Below are positions 17,228-26,605 of a stretch of DNA of 64,000 nucleotides, piece after piece. The notes under the pieces were generated by a model. The model worked only from the letters and a program-made list of their open reading frames with translations, was not told where the DNA came from and did not search any database. The stretch covers positions 19,404-83,403 of the forward strand of contig JADFZW010000026.1 of the NCBI GenBank assembly GCA_015232355.1, in the 5' to 3' direction. The position numbers and the translations under genes were made by a program. Within the stretch, counting starts at the first letter, position 1. Each line of letters opens with the position of its first letter. The DNA is from Oligoflexia bacterium. GTDB taxonomy: Bacteria; Bdellovibrionota; Bacteriovoracia; Bacteriovoracales; Bacteriovoracaceae.

Positions 17228-19384
17228 TTATACATTTCGTTTATATTTATTTATCTCCTGACCATCATATAAAAATCTTCTATTGCGTTCGTATTGATCT
17301 CTTTGATCTCTTTGATCTCTATTACCATTACCTCCATTATTTCCACTTCCTTCTCCATTTCCATCTCTATTATTGTTTTGAGCGATAAAATTATCACGCC
17401 TATCATTTCCATTACTATTTAAAAATGAACTAGCATTATCTTTCATATTCCCAAAATTTCCATGAGATGCTGCTAAACCATTCATGGTATTCACACTGCT
17501 CAAATCAATTTTTAAATCTTGGATCTTTACTCCATGAGATTCTAAATTGGAAATCAAATCATCTTTTCTTGCAACAAAAAACTCACTTCCTTTTAATCCA
17601 AAAGGAGTTATTTCGATTTCTACATTATTATTTTTATCTTTCATTACACTTAAATTTACTCTACCTAAATCCTGATGTTCAAAAACAACATCAATATTTC
17701 TATCTCTACTAGAAGTCATTTGCACAATCATGTTTCTTAATTGTTGAACTAACTCAGCTCCATCTTTATTACTTACCAAAGAATTGGGAACAATATCACT
17801 TTGTAAATTAGTTTGTTTAAGATTTAAAGTCGCAGTCTTGTTAGCACTACCACTATCGATATTATTCAAATAGGAATTATCACTAATTCTATCTAGAATA
17901 CTCTTTAAAGTTGAATTCTCATCTTGTTCGCTCTTTAGCTTTAAATTCATCAAAGCAGTATCATCCATTCTAGAATAAGCATTAAGATTATTTTTAATTC
18001 CTGTTGCCGTATGTTTTCCGGCCCCTACAGATTTATTTAAATTTGCTCTTGTAGTGGAAGTAGCATTAGTGAATAAATTATTCACATCATCGGCCATATT
18101 TGGATTTTGGTTTTGATTTTGATTTTGATTTTGATTTTGATTGGCCAATATATTTAACCACCTTCCATTTTCATTTGCACTGAGATTTGCATTCGCATTT
18201 AAGTTCGCATCTAGATTATTTGCAGATAACATTGAATTAGAAGCAAACGAAGGATTAGCTAGTAACTGATCAGATCTACTCATATTAGCGTTGTTAAATC
18301 GTCCACTGTTTTCATTCAAAAACTCCAATTGATTATATTGATTTATATAACCATTTTGATTTTGTTGAATAAGATTATTTTGATCAGTACTATATTTGGC
18401 ATTATTTACAAAATCCATCTTGTTACTTAATCGAAAACCATTTGGCGCATTCTCTCTTCCTCTTTTATTCATCATGTTTGTCATCATACTATCAACACTG
18501 TCGGTATCTTTAGCATATCCCCAATCATTCATTTTATCTAAAGCACTTTTATCTAACGATGATGGCATATCATTTAACATTAAGTGTTTGTTTAGGTTAA
18601 AAACTTTTGCATTTTTGCCAGCATTAATCTCATTTTCCATTCCATCTAGTGTAAGAATATTCTTTATGTTCTTACTATTACTACTATTATTAGCATTACC
18701 GTTGGCATTAGTATCACCAACATAAAAATTAGATGGAGAAAAAAATGGATTTGTATTAACAGAATCAGTAATAGCAGATCCAAAATTTTGTTCTAAATTT
18801 GCATTCTCTTTATCTGCATAGAATGAAAGCGCCATTAAAGCAGCGGCAGTAGCTGAATTAGTTTCATTATTTTTACTTTTAATATCACTCTTGCTTTTTA
18901 AAGCACTCTTTAATTGATTTTTTTCTTGGTTAATTTTATTTTCTAATAGCTCTTTTATATTTGTATCTATTATCGGATCTTCAATAGAATCTTTAGAATC
19001 TTTCGTTGAACCTTTCATTGAACCTTTCATTGAATTTTTCATCTGCTCTTGAACTGATGATAGATCAAATTTTTTTCCCTTCGGATTAGCAATCCCTTCT
19101 AGAAAACTATCATCTTCAACCATCACGTCTAAAATTTTATCTAAATTCGAATTTGGAAGATTATTTTTCTTTCCTTTTATAATATTTTTTCCATCGGAAT
19201 CTGCTGAATCTGCTGAATGCATCGCCTCTTCAAGTTGATTACTAAAACTCTTACTTGAACTATTGCTAATTCCACCTTTTGCAGAAGCATAGCTAATACT
19301 GGCAGCTTTTGGATTAACTCTCGGACTAGCTTTTGCGCCGGCCTTTGGACTAAACAATTTTTCTTGTATACCAATATCTCTCAC
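17228..19384 (-). CDS. fliK: Flagellar hook-length control protein FliK
   Basis: A 718-aa protein with a long, disordered, Asn- and Ser-rich body and a C-terminal FliK domain (about residues 560-650: NIDVVFEHQDLGRVNLSV, then SNLESHGVKIQDLKIDLS). FliK acts as the molecular ruler that switches export from hook to filament proteins. The body carries several expansions, including an NQNQNQ run near plus-strand 18110-18145 and MKGSMKGST-type repeats near the N terminus. GTG start with GGAGA upstream. The position between the MotE-like gene and flgD supports the call. Confidence 0.88.
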   Translation of the reverse strand: MRDIGIQEKLFSPKAGAKASPRVNPKAASISYASAKGGISNSSSKSFSNQLEEAMHSADSADSDGKNIIKGKKNNLPNSNLDKILDVMVEDDSFLEGIANPKGKKFDLSSVQEQMKNSMKGSMKGSTKDSKDSIEDPIIDTNIKELLENKINQEKNQLKSALKSKSDIKSKNNETNSATAAALMALSFYADKENANLEQNFGSAITDSVNTNPFFSPSNFYVGDTNANGNANNSSNSKNIKNILTLDGMENEINAGKNAKVFNLNKHLMLNDMPSSLDKSALDKMNDWGYAKDTDSVDSMMTNMMNKRGRENAPNGFRLSNKMDFVNNAKYSTDQNNLIQQNQNGYINQYNQLEFLNENSGRFNNANMSRSDQLLANPSFASNSMLSANNLDANLNANANLSANENGRWLNILANQNQNQNQNQNQNPNMADDVNNLFTNATSTTRANLNKSVGAGKHTATGIKNNLNAYSRMDDTALMNLKLKSEQDENSTLKSILDRISDNSYLNNIDSGSANKTATLNLKQTNLQSDIVPNSLVSNKDGAELVQQLRNMIVQMTSSRDRNIDVVFEHQDLGRVNLSVMKDKNNNVEIEITPFGLKGSEFFVARKDDLISNLESHGVKIQDLKIDLSSVNTMNGLAASHGNFGNMKDNASSFLNSNGNDRRDNFIAQNNNRDGNGEGSGNNGGNGNRDQRDQRDQYERNRRFLYDGQEINKYKRNV

Positions 19385-19431
19385 TCAGTCTCTCCAACAA
19401 TGTTTGAATTTGAATTGAGTTTAATATAATG

Positions 19432-20085
19432 CTATTTTTTCATATTCAAATACTGTTTTTGAATCCTGGCAGAAATTTCCTTATCCATTAAGTTGAATAT
19501 TTTCGAGGCCTTGTTTGGATCAATCATCGATATTATTTTTACAGCTATGTTCGGATCTTGAACTGAAAGCACTTCTGCGGCCATTTGTGGTCGCATTTCC
19601 GAAATAACTGAAACAATCCGGTTAATTCTTTCCTCCGATTCCCTATTGTTTTGATCCATGCATCCAAGAACCTTTTCTTGAGTTTTTTCAAACTCTAATA
19701 TTTTTTTACTTAACTCCTTTTCATTAAAACTTAGTTGTTCTTCTCTCGTTTTTAACTTTTGTTCTTTCTCTTTCATTTCAGAATCCATTTTCATGAATTC
19801 TTTTGATAATTTGGCCATCTCACTTGGTTTATAACGATCAATTCGCTTATCTACCTCCTTGTTAATTAAATTTCTTATCTCTTCATCTGAATATAATCTC
19901 GAGGTCACTGGCTTTGGTACATCTTTTTCAGCTTTAATATTTGCTGTGTTCTTTTCTTCTTTCTTTTCTTCTTTATCTTTTTTTTCCTCTGAAAAAACGT
20001 TAGTATAAAACACTCCCGTTAACAAAAAAAATCCTAACGATATCAAAATTATAATTTTTTTATTAAACATATTAATAGATCTCAT
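19432..20085 (-). CDS. MotE-like / MgtE-N-domain flagellar protein
   Basis: A 217-aa protein with an N-terminal signal or anchor (residues 8-27), a long charged coiled coil (about 60-140) and a C-terminal MgtE-N-like helical repeat (MAAEVLSVQDPNIAVKIISM, then KASKIFNLMDKEI). This architecture matches the MotE/FliG-N-like proteins found next to fliJ in many flagellar operons. In rhizobia MotE chaperones the motility protein MotC, and its role elsewhere is less clear. It starts 6 nt after the fliJ stop. An alternative ATG five codons downstream is possible. Confidence 0.75.
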   Translation of the reverse strand: MRSINMFNKKIIILISLGFFLLTGVFYTNVFSEEKKDKEEKKEEKNTANIKAEKDVPKPVTSRLYSDEEIRNLINKEVDKRIDRYKPSEMAKLSKEFMKMDSEMKEKEQKLKTREEQLSFNEKELSKKILEFEKTQEKVLGCMDQNNRESEERINRIVSVISEMRPQMAAEVLSVQDPNIAVKIISMIDPNKASKIFNLMDKEISARIQKQYLNMKK

Positions 20086-20091
20086 AACTAA

Positions 20092-20547
20092 TTACCTGTT
20101 ATTGTTCTCTGTATATGGATGACTCGAACTAATGAGATAATCCAACTTGCTATCTTCTTCTTTAATCTTCTCCTTTTTAAATCCAATCTTTGCTCTCTCT
20201 TTTAAATTTTCTAAAATCTTCACCTTATTTCTTTGTGCTAACATTATCTTAAGTTGTTCTTGATATTCTTTGTTTAATTTTTCTTTTTTCGATTCAAGTT
20301 CTACAATATGTCCTCTTAAACTTCTAATCCAATATTCATATAAATATACATCTTTTGCCTGAATATTTTTTTTCAAATTTTGCTCTTGAGCCTGATACAC
20401 CTTACTCATATCTTCATTTAATCTTTTAACTTCTTCATCCAGTCCATACATTTGTTGATTAATCTTTCCTAATTTCACTCTCTCTTTGTATTCTTCAAAT
20501 TCTCTAAGTTTTAAAATGTTTTCTAATTTAAATTTAAATTTTTTCAT
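20092..20547 (-). CDS. fliJ: Flagellar export protein FliJ
   Basis: A 151-aa protein, almost entirely coiled coil and highly charged, beginning MKKFKFKLENILKLREF, the typical FliJ start. FliJ is the central stalk of the export ATPase, inserting into the FliI hexamer. It is placed directly after fliI. Its start codon lies in the third copy of a 10-bp repeat that also contains the fliI stop. Confidence 0.88.
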   Translation of the reverse strand: MKKFKFKLENILKLREFEEYKERVKLGKINQQMYGLDEEVKRLNEDMSKVYQAQEQNLKKNIQAKDVYLYEYWIRSLRGHIVELESKKEKLNKEYQEQLKIMLAQRNKVKILENLKERAKIGFKKEKIKEEDSKLDYLISSSHPYTENNNR

Positions 20548-20574
20548 TAAATATCATTAAATATCATTAAATAT
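20545..20574. repeat. 10-bp tandem repeat across the fliI-fliJ junction
   Basis: Three perfect copies of CATTAAATAT (plus strand), read ATATTTAATG on the coding strand. The fliI TAA stop lies in the first copy read and the fliJ ATG in the last, so each copy offers an ATG. The copies are 10 bp long, so changing their number would alter ATG spacing and frame. Confidence 0.85.
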
Positions 20575-21949
20575 CTAAACGATTACTTCTGTTATCAACT
20601 TCTTTTTTTTCTATAACTGATTCTTCAGCTGCTCTTGCCAATTCCACCATCATATTATAAATTTCTCCGACGTTGCTTGCCTCATCGATTTGTTGTTTTA
20701 ATAAAACATTAAGTTCCTCATGTATCGCCATTGCCTTATCTACTTTTAAATTTGAACCTTTCACATAGGCACCCACATTTATTAAATCCTCTGCACTCTT
20801 ATATTGTGCGAGCAAATCCCTCAAGTATCCTGCTACTACTCGATGTTCTTTTGTAACCACTCTATCCATTACTCTCGAAATTGATCCTAAAATATTAACT
20901 GCAGGAAAATGATTTTTAATGGCCAAATCTCTATCTAAAACGATGTGACCATCAGAGATTGAACGAACGCTATCTGCAACTGGTTCATCTAAATCATCTC
21001 CTTCTACTAAAACTGTAAAGATACCAGTTATGGAGCCAGCTCCTTCTTTAGTTCCCGCTCGCTCTAGTAGCTTAGGCATTTTAGCAAAAACACTAGGAGC
21101 ATATCCTCTATGACCAGGTAATTCTCCACTAGCAATAGCAATTTCTCTATTGGCAAAAGCAAAACGAGTAATTGAATCCATCATCATTAAAACATCATGA
21201 CCTTGGTCTCGAAAATATTCTGCAATTGTCATTGCAGTGTAAGCTGCTTTCACTCTGATAAGTGGAGATGTATCAGATGTAGCAACAACCACTACTGAGC
21301 GTTTTAGTCCCTCTTCTCCTAAATCGGACTTTATAAATTCTAAAACCTCTCGACCACGCTCACCAACTAAAGCAATAACATTGATATCGGCCAAAGTATT
21401 TCTAGCAATCATACCAAGTAAAACTGATTTTCCCACTCCTGATCCCGCCATTATGGCCATACGCTGGCCCTTACCTACAGTTATAAAACCATTGATCGAT
21501 TTAATTCCTGTATCCAGCGCTTCTCTAATTGCTGGTCGTTTTAATGGATTAATCTCCTCTCCAAAAATTGTTTTCACTTCGAAAGGACCTTCAATTGGTC
21601 CAGCATCATCTATTGGTAGTGCTTCAAAATTTAAAACTCGACCAACCATTTGATTAGAAACTCTTATTGTATTTTTTAAATCACGAAGATAAACTAAGGT
21701 TTCAGAATTAATTCCACTAACTTCATGGTAAGGCATCACCACACATTTATTATCCTTAATACCAACTACCTCACCTCGCACTTTTTCTCCTATTTCAGTT
21801 GCAAACTCCACACTACTTCCAACTATTGCTCGTGATAAATTAACTTCAACAACTCCTCCCTTACTAGAAAAGACTTTTCCTATCCTCTGATATGGAAGTG
21901 CATGTTCAAATTGTTTTATTATTGGTTTTAAATCAATTTTTTCTTCCAT
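20567..21949 (-). CDS. fliI: Flagellum-specific export ATPase FliI
   Basis: F1-beta-like ATPase that energises flagellar protein export. Walker A is AGSGVGKS at residues 168-175 and Walker B is DVLMMMDSITRFA. The family-specific GELPGHRGYAPSVFAKMPKLLERAG stretch is present. The length of 460 aa is normal, and the catalytic Glu in GERGREVLEF is kept. It lies between fliH and fliJ as in most flagellar operons. AGGT precedes the ATG. Confidence 0.97.
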   Translation of the reverse strand: MEEKIDLKPIIKQFEHALPYQRIGKVFSSKGGVVEVNLSRAIVGSSVEFATEIGEKVRGEVVGIKDNKCVVMPYHEVSGINSETLVYLRDLKNTIRVSNQMVGRVLNFEALPIDDAGPIEGPFEVKTIFGEEINPLKRPAIREALDTGIKSINGFITVGKGQRMAIMAGSGVGKSVLLGMIARNTLADINVIALVGERGREVLEFIKSDLGEEGLKRSVVVVATSDTSPLIRVKAAYTAMTIAEYFRDQGHDVLMMMDSITRFAFANREIAIASGELPGHRGYAPSVFAKMPKLLERAGTKEGAGSITGIFTVLVEGDDLDEPVADSVRSISDGHIVLDRDLAIKNHFPAVNILGSISRVMDRVVTKEHRVVAGYLRDLLAQYKSAEDLINVGAYVKGSNLKVDKAMAIHEELNVLLKQQIDEASNVGEIYNMMVELARAAEESVIEKKEVDNRSNRLDI

Positions 21950-21975
21950 AATACCTAATTACTAATTACCAATTT

Positions 21976-22899
21976 TTAAATATCATCTACTGTTGCAAAT
22001 AATTTATCTAATTCTTTCATCTGCGATTCAAATGATCCATCTAAAATAGCACTGCTGGATTCAATAATAAGTCCGGTTGCACTGGATTCAAGCGCTGGCT
22101 CAACTCTAATATTTTTTAGCTCCCCTAATTTCTTTTCAACTTCCTTTAAAACATCTGGCATATTACTGAATGCTTCTTTATTAACCATAATTAATAAATT
22201 TTCCTGAGTATCTAATTCCAATACTAACTTTTCTAACAATCTATTTACATAATAACCATCATCTTTTAATTCTCTTAAGATCACCCATTTAGTTAATGAT
22301 CTGACTAAATCATAAACTTGTTGTTTTTGTTGTTTTAAGATCTCTTTCTTTACCGACATCACCTCTTCTAACATTAAAACAAAATCCTTCATCTTTTCAG
22401 CAATAATTTGTTCATTCATTTTTTTAACTTCATTTATGGCATTTTTTTTACCCTCTTCATAACCAAGTTGCATCCATTGTGCTTTTACCATCTCCAATCT
22501 TTCATGTAACTCTTGTTCAAATTTAACTCTATTATCAATCTCCTCTTGCTTTCGCATTCCTCGAAATCTTTGTACCATAGTGGAAATTTGAAAGTTTTTT
22601 TCTTTAGCTGTATCCATCTCGAAACGAACAACATCACTATTTGCATCCATTTGTTGATCTTGATATTCATTAAATGCTGGTAATTCATAATTAGCAACAT
22701 CAACATCAACATCTGAGCCAGATTTTAAAATTTTAACCTTTTGATTTTTATCACTTGGACTATATTGAAAAGAAAATGCTCTGTGATCTTTGGATTGTCT
22801 GATATTTTTGAAGCTATACTCTTCAATATCATAATCAACACCTTCCGCTCCTTGCAGTACTTTTAAATTTTTTATCGGTTTATCTTTTTTTAAAATCAT
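21976..22899 (-). CDS. fliH: Flagellar assembly protein FliH
   Basis: A 307-aa protein with a polar N-terminal third, a long helical middle with GYEEGKKNAINEV (the FliH glycine-type helix region) and a C-terminal FliH/HrpE domain (RSLTKWVILRELKDDGYYV, then LEKLVLELD). FliH binds and restrains FliI and links it to the basal body C-ring. The ATG is 3 nt after the fliG stop, implying translational coupling. The N-terminal extension makes it longer than enteric FliH (about 235 aa). Confidence 0.88.
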   Translation of the reverse strand: MILKKDKPIKNLKVLQGAEGVDYDIEEYSFKNIRQSKDHRAFSFQYSPSDKNQKVKILKSGSDVDVDVANYELPAFNEYQDQQMDANSDVVRFEMDTAKEKNFQISTMVQRFRGMRKQEEIDNRVKFEQELHERLEMVKAQWMQLGYEEGKKNAINEVKKMNEQIIAEKMKDFVLMLEEVMSVKKEILKQQKQQVYDLVRSLTKWVILRELKDDGYYVNRLLEKLVLELDTQENLLIMVNKEAFSNMPDVLKEVEKKLGELKNIRVEPALESSATGLIIESSSAILDGSFESQMKELDKLFATVDDI

Positions 22900-22902
22900 A
22901 AA

Positions 22903-23952
22903 TTACACCAATGCATCCTCACCTTCACCACCACGAGAGATAATTGCCTTACCTTGAGACTCAAGATCCTTACACTTCTGAACAATTTCACTCTGTGCTT
23001 TTTCCACATCACTAAGTCTTGTAGGTCCTAATGCCTCCAAATCTTCTCGTAACATTCCGGCCGCACGCTGAGACATATTCTTAAATAGTTTAACTCTAAC
23101 TTCTTCAGGTGCAGTTTTGAGTGCGATAGAAAGTTGTGTTTGATCAACTTCTTTAAGAAGATTTTGAATACCACGATCATCAACGTAAACAAGATCTTCA
23201 AAGACGAACATAAGTTTTCTAATCTCTTCTGCCAATTCAGGATCCTTCTCTTCCACTCTGGCCATAACGTTCTTCTCTGTGTTCTTATCCATTAAGTTCA
23301 ACATATCAGCAATTGGCTCTACACCACCCAACTGATGAGTATCAATTGAACCAAGAGTTGAAAGTTCGGTCTTCAATACATCATCTAATTGAGCAATCAA
23401 TTCAGGAGATACGAAGTCTAAGTTGGCCACTCTTAAAACAATCTCTGCTTGCAACCCTTCCGGTAACCGTCTTAAAACATCAACTTTTCTTTCTGTAGTT
23501 AAATGGGCCATGATTAAAGCAATAGTTTGTGGATGTTCATTGACTAAGAAGTTTGCCAAAGTTCTTGTATCAACTAATTCCAAAGACTCAAGAGTATTCG
23601 TACTACCAATTTCTACAATTTGACCAAGTAATTGTTTCGCTCGATCCTCACCTAATGTTTCAACTATAAAATTTTTCCCTCTATTATCAGCAAATAGTAA
23701 ACTCGCCTCTTCATTTAATGATGAATAGAAATCTGCCAACACTCTTTTAACAAGCCATATGGGCGCACTCTTAATAGTAGTCATGGCATTTATCATTCTT
23801 TTAACATCATTATCTTTTAGATATGAAAATATTAATTGAGCAGTATTCGTACCAAGAGCACTAAGTAATATGGCGGCCCGATCTTGTCCAGAGAGTAACT
23901 GATACTCGACATCGGGATCAAGGGATGTTGAAATCGGTTTTGCTTCGGCCAC
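22903..23952 (-). CDS. fliG: Flagellar motor switch protein FliG
   Basis: C-ring protein that transmits torque and sets rotation direction. Conserved blocks are visible: LSGQDRAAILLSALG, NEHPQTIALIMAHL (FliG middle domain), and the C-terminal torque domain with KNMSQRAAGMLREDLEALGP. At 349 aa it is the normal length. GTG start with TAGGAG upstream. It follows fliF by 22 nt. Confidence 0.97.
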   Translation of the reverse strand: MAEAKPISTSLDPDVEYQLLSGQDRAAILLSALGTNTAQLIFSYLKDNDVKRMINAMTTIKSAPIWLVKRVLADFYSSLNEEASLLFADNRGKNFIVETLGEDRAKQLLGQIVEIGSTNTLESLELVDTRTLANFLVNEHPQTIALIMAHLTTERKVDVLRRLPEGLQAEIVLRVANLDFVSPELIAQLDDVLKTELSTLGSIDTHQLGGVEPIADMLNLMDKNTEKNVMARVEEKDPELAEEIRKLMFVFEDLVYVDDRGIQNLLKEVDQTQLSIALKTAPEEVRVKLFKNMSQRAAGMLREDLEALGPTRLSDVEKAQSEIVQKCKDLESQGKAIISRGGEGEDALV

Positions 23953-23974
23953 AAAATATCTCCTAATTTATAAA

Positions 23975-25663
23975 TTATGCTATCTGCTTTTCAGAATCAG
24001 CAGTATGTATCATGGTATGTATTATCTGAGCTGCCTTCGCTGGATTTTCTTCTACCAATGATATTATTTTTTCTTTTAACATATTACCTTCAATCTTTTC
24101 TGGATTAATTTTTTCCTCTATCTGAGGTAATGCATCTTCAAGTCCAGGCAATTTTTGATCTGCTTGCACTTTTTCTAATTCCTCAATTGTACGAGGTAAA
24201 AAATCCTCCACTGATTCTACAGTATTTTCTGTAATCCACTGAATGAATGGACGAACAACCACTAAGAAAAATAACGACAATACCACTCCCACTGCTAAGT
24301 ACTTAACGATATTACGAATAATCTCTTTTTGTTCCATCCTCTTTAAAATCTCTTCTGATTCACTCAAATCCTCTTTCACAAATTCCATATTTCTAATAAC
24401 TAACTTATCTCCTCTCTTAGAATCTATTCCTATTGTCGAACTAACTAAGTCAGAAAAATTATTTAAATCTTGCTCTGACCAAGCGACATACTTTCTTTCA
24501 ATTGTGCCATTCTTACCTATCATCGGTTTTCCATCTTTATCTAATACCACTACTTGTTTACCATCCAACACGACAGCTGCAGTAATTGCCTTTATGTTGG
24601 CCGTTGGTTTTTTAGTGTTAATCACTGTTGATGGCACATTGAAATTTTTGGTAGTAATTTTTTTATCGACATCATTTTTTGTCTCAGGAATTCCTGGCTG
24701 GGGACTCTCGCCTGGAATATTACTGCGAGCACCGGGAATACCTTGAGGAGAAGGACGAGATCCAACTAACTTTGAAGTATTACTTACCTCTGATAATACG
24801 GCAGCACCCTCATTATCGTATTTAGTTTCAGTAGATACTACTTCTGTAAAATCCATTTTAACGGAAACTTTTGCAGTAACTTTACCAACACCAACTACTT
24901 TAGTTAAAATATCTTCAATCTGCTCTTCTAGTTCTTTACTAAATCTTGCTTCCAATACTAATTTATTTGCAGTATCGGCAGTCATCTGATCACCAATATT
25001 ATCTGAAAGTTTTTGTCCTCTGGAATCGATTATTACTACATGCTGAGGGCGCATACCTTCTACTGTAGCACTAACTAAGGAACCAATTCCTCGCACCTCT
25101 TCAGGAGTAAGAGTAACACCATAATCAAGTTCTAACACTATTGATGCCGAAGGATTTTTTTTCTCCGACACGAATGGACTATTTTCTGGAATACTTAAAT
25201 GTACTCTTGCTCTCTTTACTCCTCTGATATAAGAGATGGTTTTAGTCAATTCTCCCTCTAGCGCTCGTTGCTTATTTATTTTTTGCACGAAACTGGTAGT
25301 ACCAAAACCTTGATTATCTAAAATTTCATAACCAACTTTACCACTAAAATTTAATCCTTGCTTCGCTAGTTCCAATCGCCAAATTTCTACTTGATCTTTT
25401 GGCACACTAATTGTTTTTCCATCTTCTGATAGTGTATAGGGAATATTTTTTTCTTGTAACATTCGAGAAACCATAGTGGCATCTTCTTTATTTAGTTCGC
25501 TAAATAAAACTTTGTAACGAGTTTGCAATGCCCACACCATAATAGTAGAGATTAAAACTATCACTGCTACAAAAATAGCTATCACACTTATTTGCCTGGT
25601 AACTGGCAAATCTAAAAAGAAGGTTCGAAATTGTGCAACTATCTTGGTAAAAAAATCGTTCAA
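23975..25663 (-). CDS. fliF: Flagellar MS-ring protein FliF
   Basis: A 562-aa protein with two membrane helices (about residues 22-46 and 455-475) enclosing the periplasmic ring-building domains (NIPYTLSEDGKTISVPKDQV, SIPENSPFVSEKKNPSASI, and a Gly/Pro-rich linker with the NFNVPSTVINT segment). The C-terminal cytosolic tail binds FliG. The start is an uncommon TTG placed 6 nt after a run of six G, which fits the Shine-Dalgarno and decides the start. A heptamer repeat array fills the spacer upstream. Confidence 0.96.
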   Translation of the reverse strand: MNDFFTKIVAQFRTFFLDLPVTRQISVIAIFVAVIVLISTIMVWALQTRYKVLFSELNKEDATMVSRMLQEKNIPYTLSEDGKTISVPKDQVEIWRLELAKQGLNFSGKVGYEILDNQGFGTTSFVQKINKQRALEGELTKTISYIRGVKRARVHLSIPENSPFVSEKKNPSASIVLELDYGVTLTPEEVRGIGSLVSATVEGMRPQHVVIIDSRGQKLSDNIGDQMTADTANKLVLEARFSKELEEQIEDILTKVVGVGKVTAKVSVKMDFTEVVSTETKYDNEGAAVLSEVSNTSKLVGSRPSPQGIPGARSNIPGESPQPGIPETKNDVDKKITTKNFNVPSTVINTKKPTANIKAITAAVVLDGKQVVVLDKDGKPMIGKNGTIERKYVAWSEQDLNNFSDLVSSTIGIDSKRGDKLVIRNMEFVKEDLSESEEILKRMEQKEIIRNIVKYLAVGVVLSLFFLVVVRPFIQWITENTVESVEDFLPRTIEELEKVQADQKLPGLEDALPQIEEKINPEKIEGNMLKEKIISLVEENPAKAAQIIHTMIHTADSEKQIA

Positions 25664-25675
25664 GCAATACCCCCC

Positions 25676-25724
25676 AAATCAGAAATCAGAAATCAGATAT
25701 CAGATATCAGATGTCAGATGTCAG
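25676..25724. repeat. Seven-copy 7-bp tandem repeat between fliE and fliF
   Basis: Units on the plus strand: AAATCAG x3, ATATCAG x2, ATGTCAG x2. The 49-bp array fills almost the whole gap, ending just upstream of the FliF ribosome-binding site and 1 nt short of the fliE stop. The stepwise change of variant along the array suggests successive duplications. Confidence 0.9.
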
Positions 25725-25725
25725 A

Positions 25726-26106
25726 TTATATTTGCATTTTCATTACCTCTTTATAGGCATCTAATACTTTTTGTCTAACTTGATTCAAAGTTTTAAAAGC
25801 AATCTCTGCTTGTTCTACTAACAACATTGTTTCATGTAGATTTTCGCTCTCACCACTAACCAATTTTTCAATGGCCACGTTTGCTTCTTTTTGAATGTTA
25901 TTAACTTTCGCTAGTGATTCTGCTAAAAAATTTCCAAATGATTTTTTTGAATCAAGTTCAAGTGTATTATTCTCACTATTAACTTTTACTCGATCTTGTA
26001 AATTGTTAGGGTAAATATTAGGTATTTTTACATCCCCATCCTTAACCCAATCTTGAGTTTTATATGAGTTTAAAATATTACTTACATCCCCAACATTTCT
26101 AATCAT
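25726..26106 (-). CDS. fliE: Flagellar hook-basal body complex protein FliE
   Basis: A 126-aa protein with the FliE C-terminal domain: SFGNFLAESLAKVNNIQ, ENLHETMLLVEQAEIAFKTL, and NQVRQKVLDAYKEVMKMQI at the end. FliE joins the MS ring to the rod and is the first protein exported. Slightly longer than average at the N terminus. GAGGAG precedes the ATG. It follows flgC after 58 nt, with an octamer repeat (26131-26152) in the gap. Confidence 0.93.
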   Translation of the reverse strand: MIRNVGDVSNILNSYKTQDWVKDGDVKIPNIYPNNLQDRVKVNSENNTLELDSKKSFGNFLAESLAKVNNIQKEANVAIEKLVSGESENLHETMLLVEQAEIAFKTLNQVRQKVLDAYKEVMKMQI

Positions 26107-26130
26107 AAAAAATTCTCCTCATAAAATATA

Positions 26131-26152
26131 TTATCTAATTATCTAATTATCT
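26131..26152. repeat. 8-bp tandem repeat between flgC and fliE
   Basis: TTATCTAA repeated two and three-quarter times, immediately upstream of the fliE ribosome-binding region. Confidence 0.75.
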
Positions 26153-26164
26153 TAAAAAAAATAT

Positions 26165-26602
26165 TTACCTACTAATCTCTAATGCTTTTAGCGCCATACT
26201 TTTGGCAGTATTTAATGCCGTTACATTTGCTTCATAATTTCTAGATGTAGCAATCATATCCGCCATCTCTGTCATCACATTTATATCAGGATAAGCAACA
26301 TAACCTTGCTCATTAGCATCTGGATGTCCTGGTTCATATTTTAAAATTGGTGGTTTATTAGATGAAATAACTTCAGTAGCATGTACCTCTTGAACATTTT
26401 CATTCATCTTTCCCTCTAAAATATCAGAAAATTTTTCTCGCGAAGGCTCGGCCCCAAATACCACTTCCTTTTTTCTATAAGGACCACCCTCAACTGTTCT
26501 GGTAGTTTGAGCATTAGCAATATTGGAAGAAATTGCCTCTAATCTTTTTCTATTGGCCGCAAGTCCTGAAGCACTTACTCTCATACTAGTTAAATAATCC
26601 AT
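26165..26602 (-). CDS. flgC: Flagellar basal-body rod protein FlgC
   Basis: A proximal rod subunit. It has the N-terminal rod signature (MRVSASGLAANRKRLEAISS, then NIANAQTT), the central YEPGHPDANEQGYVAYPDIN and the C-terminal MADMIATSRNYEANVTAL, all characteristic of FlgC. The length of 145 aa is normal. Its ATG lies 3 nt after the flgB stop, with GAGAGG inside the end of flgB. Confidence 0.97.
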   Translation of the reverse strand: MDYLTSMRVSASGLAANRKRLEAISSNIANAQTTRTVEGGPYRKKEVVFGAEPSREKFSDILEGKMNENVQEVHATEVISSNKPPILKYEPGHPDANEQGYVAYPDINVMTEMADMIATSRNYEANVTALNTAKSMALKALEISR

Positions 26603-26605
26603 TTA

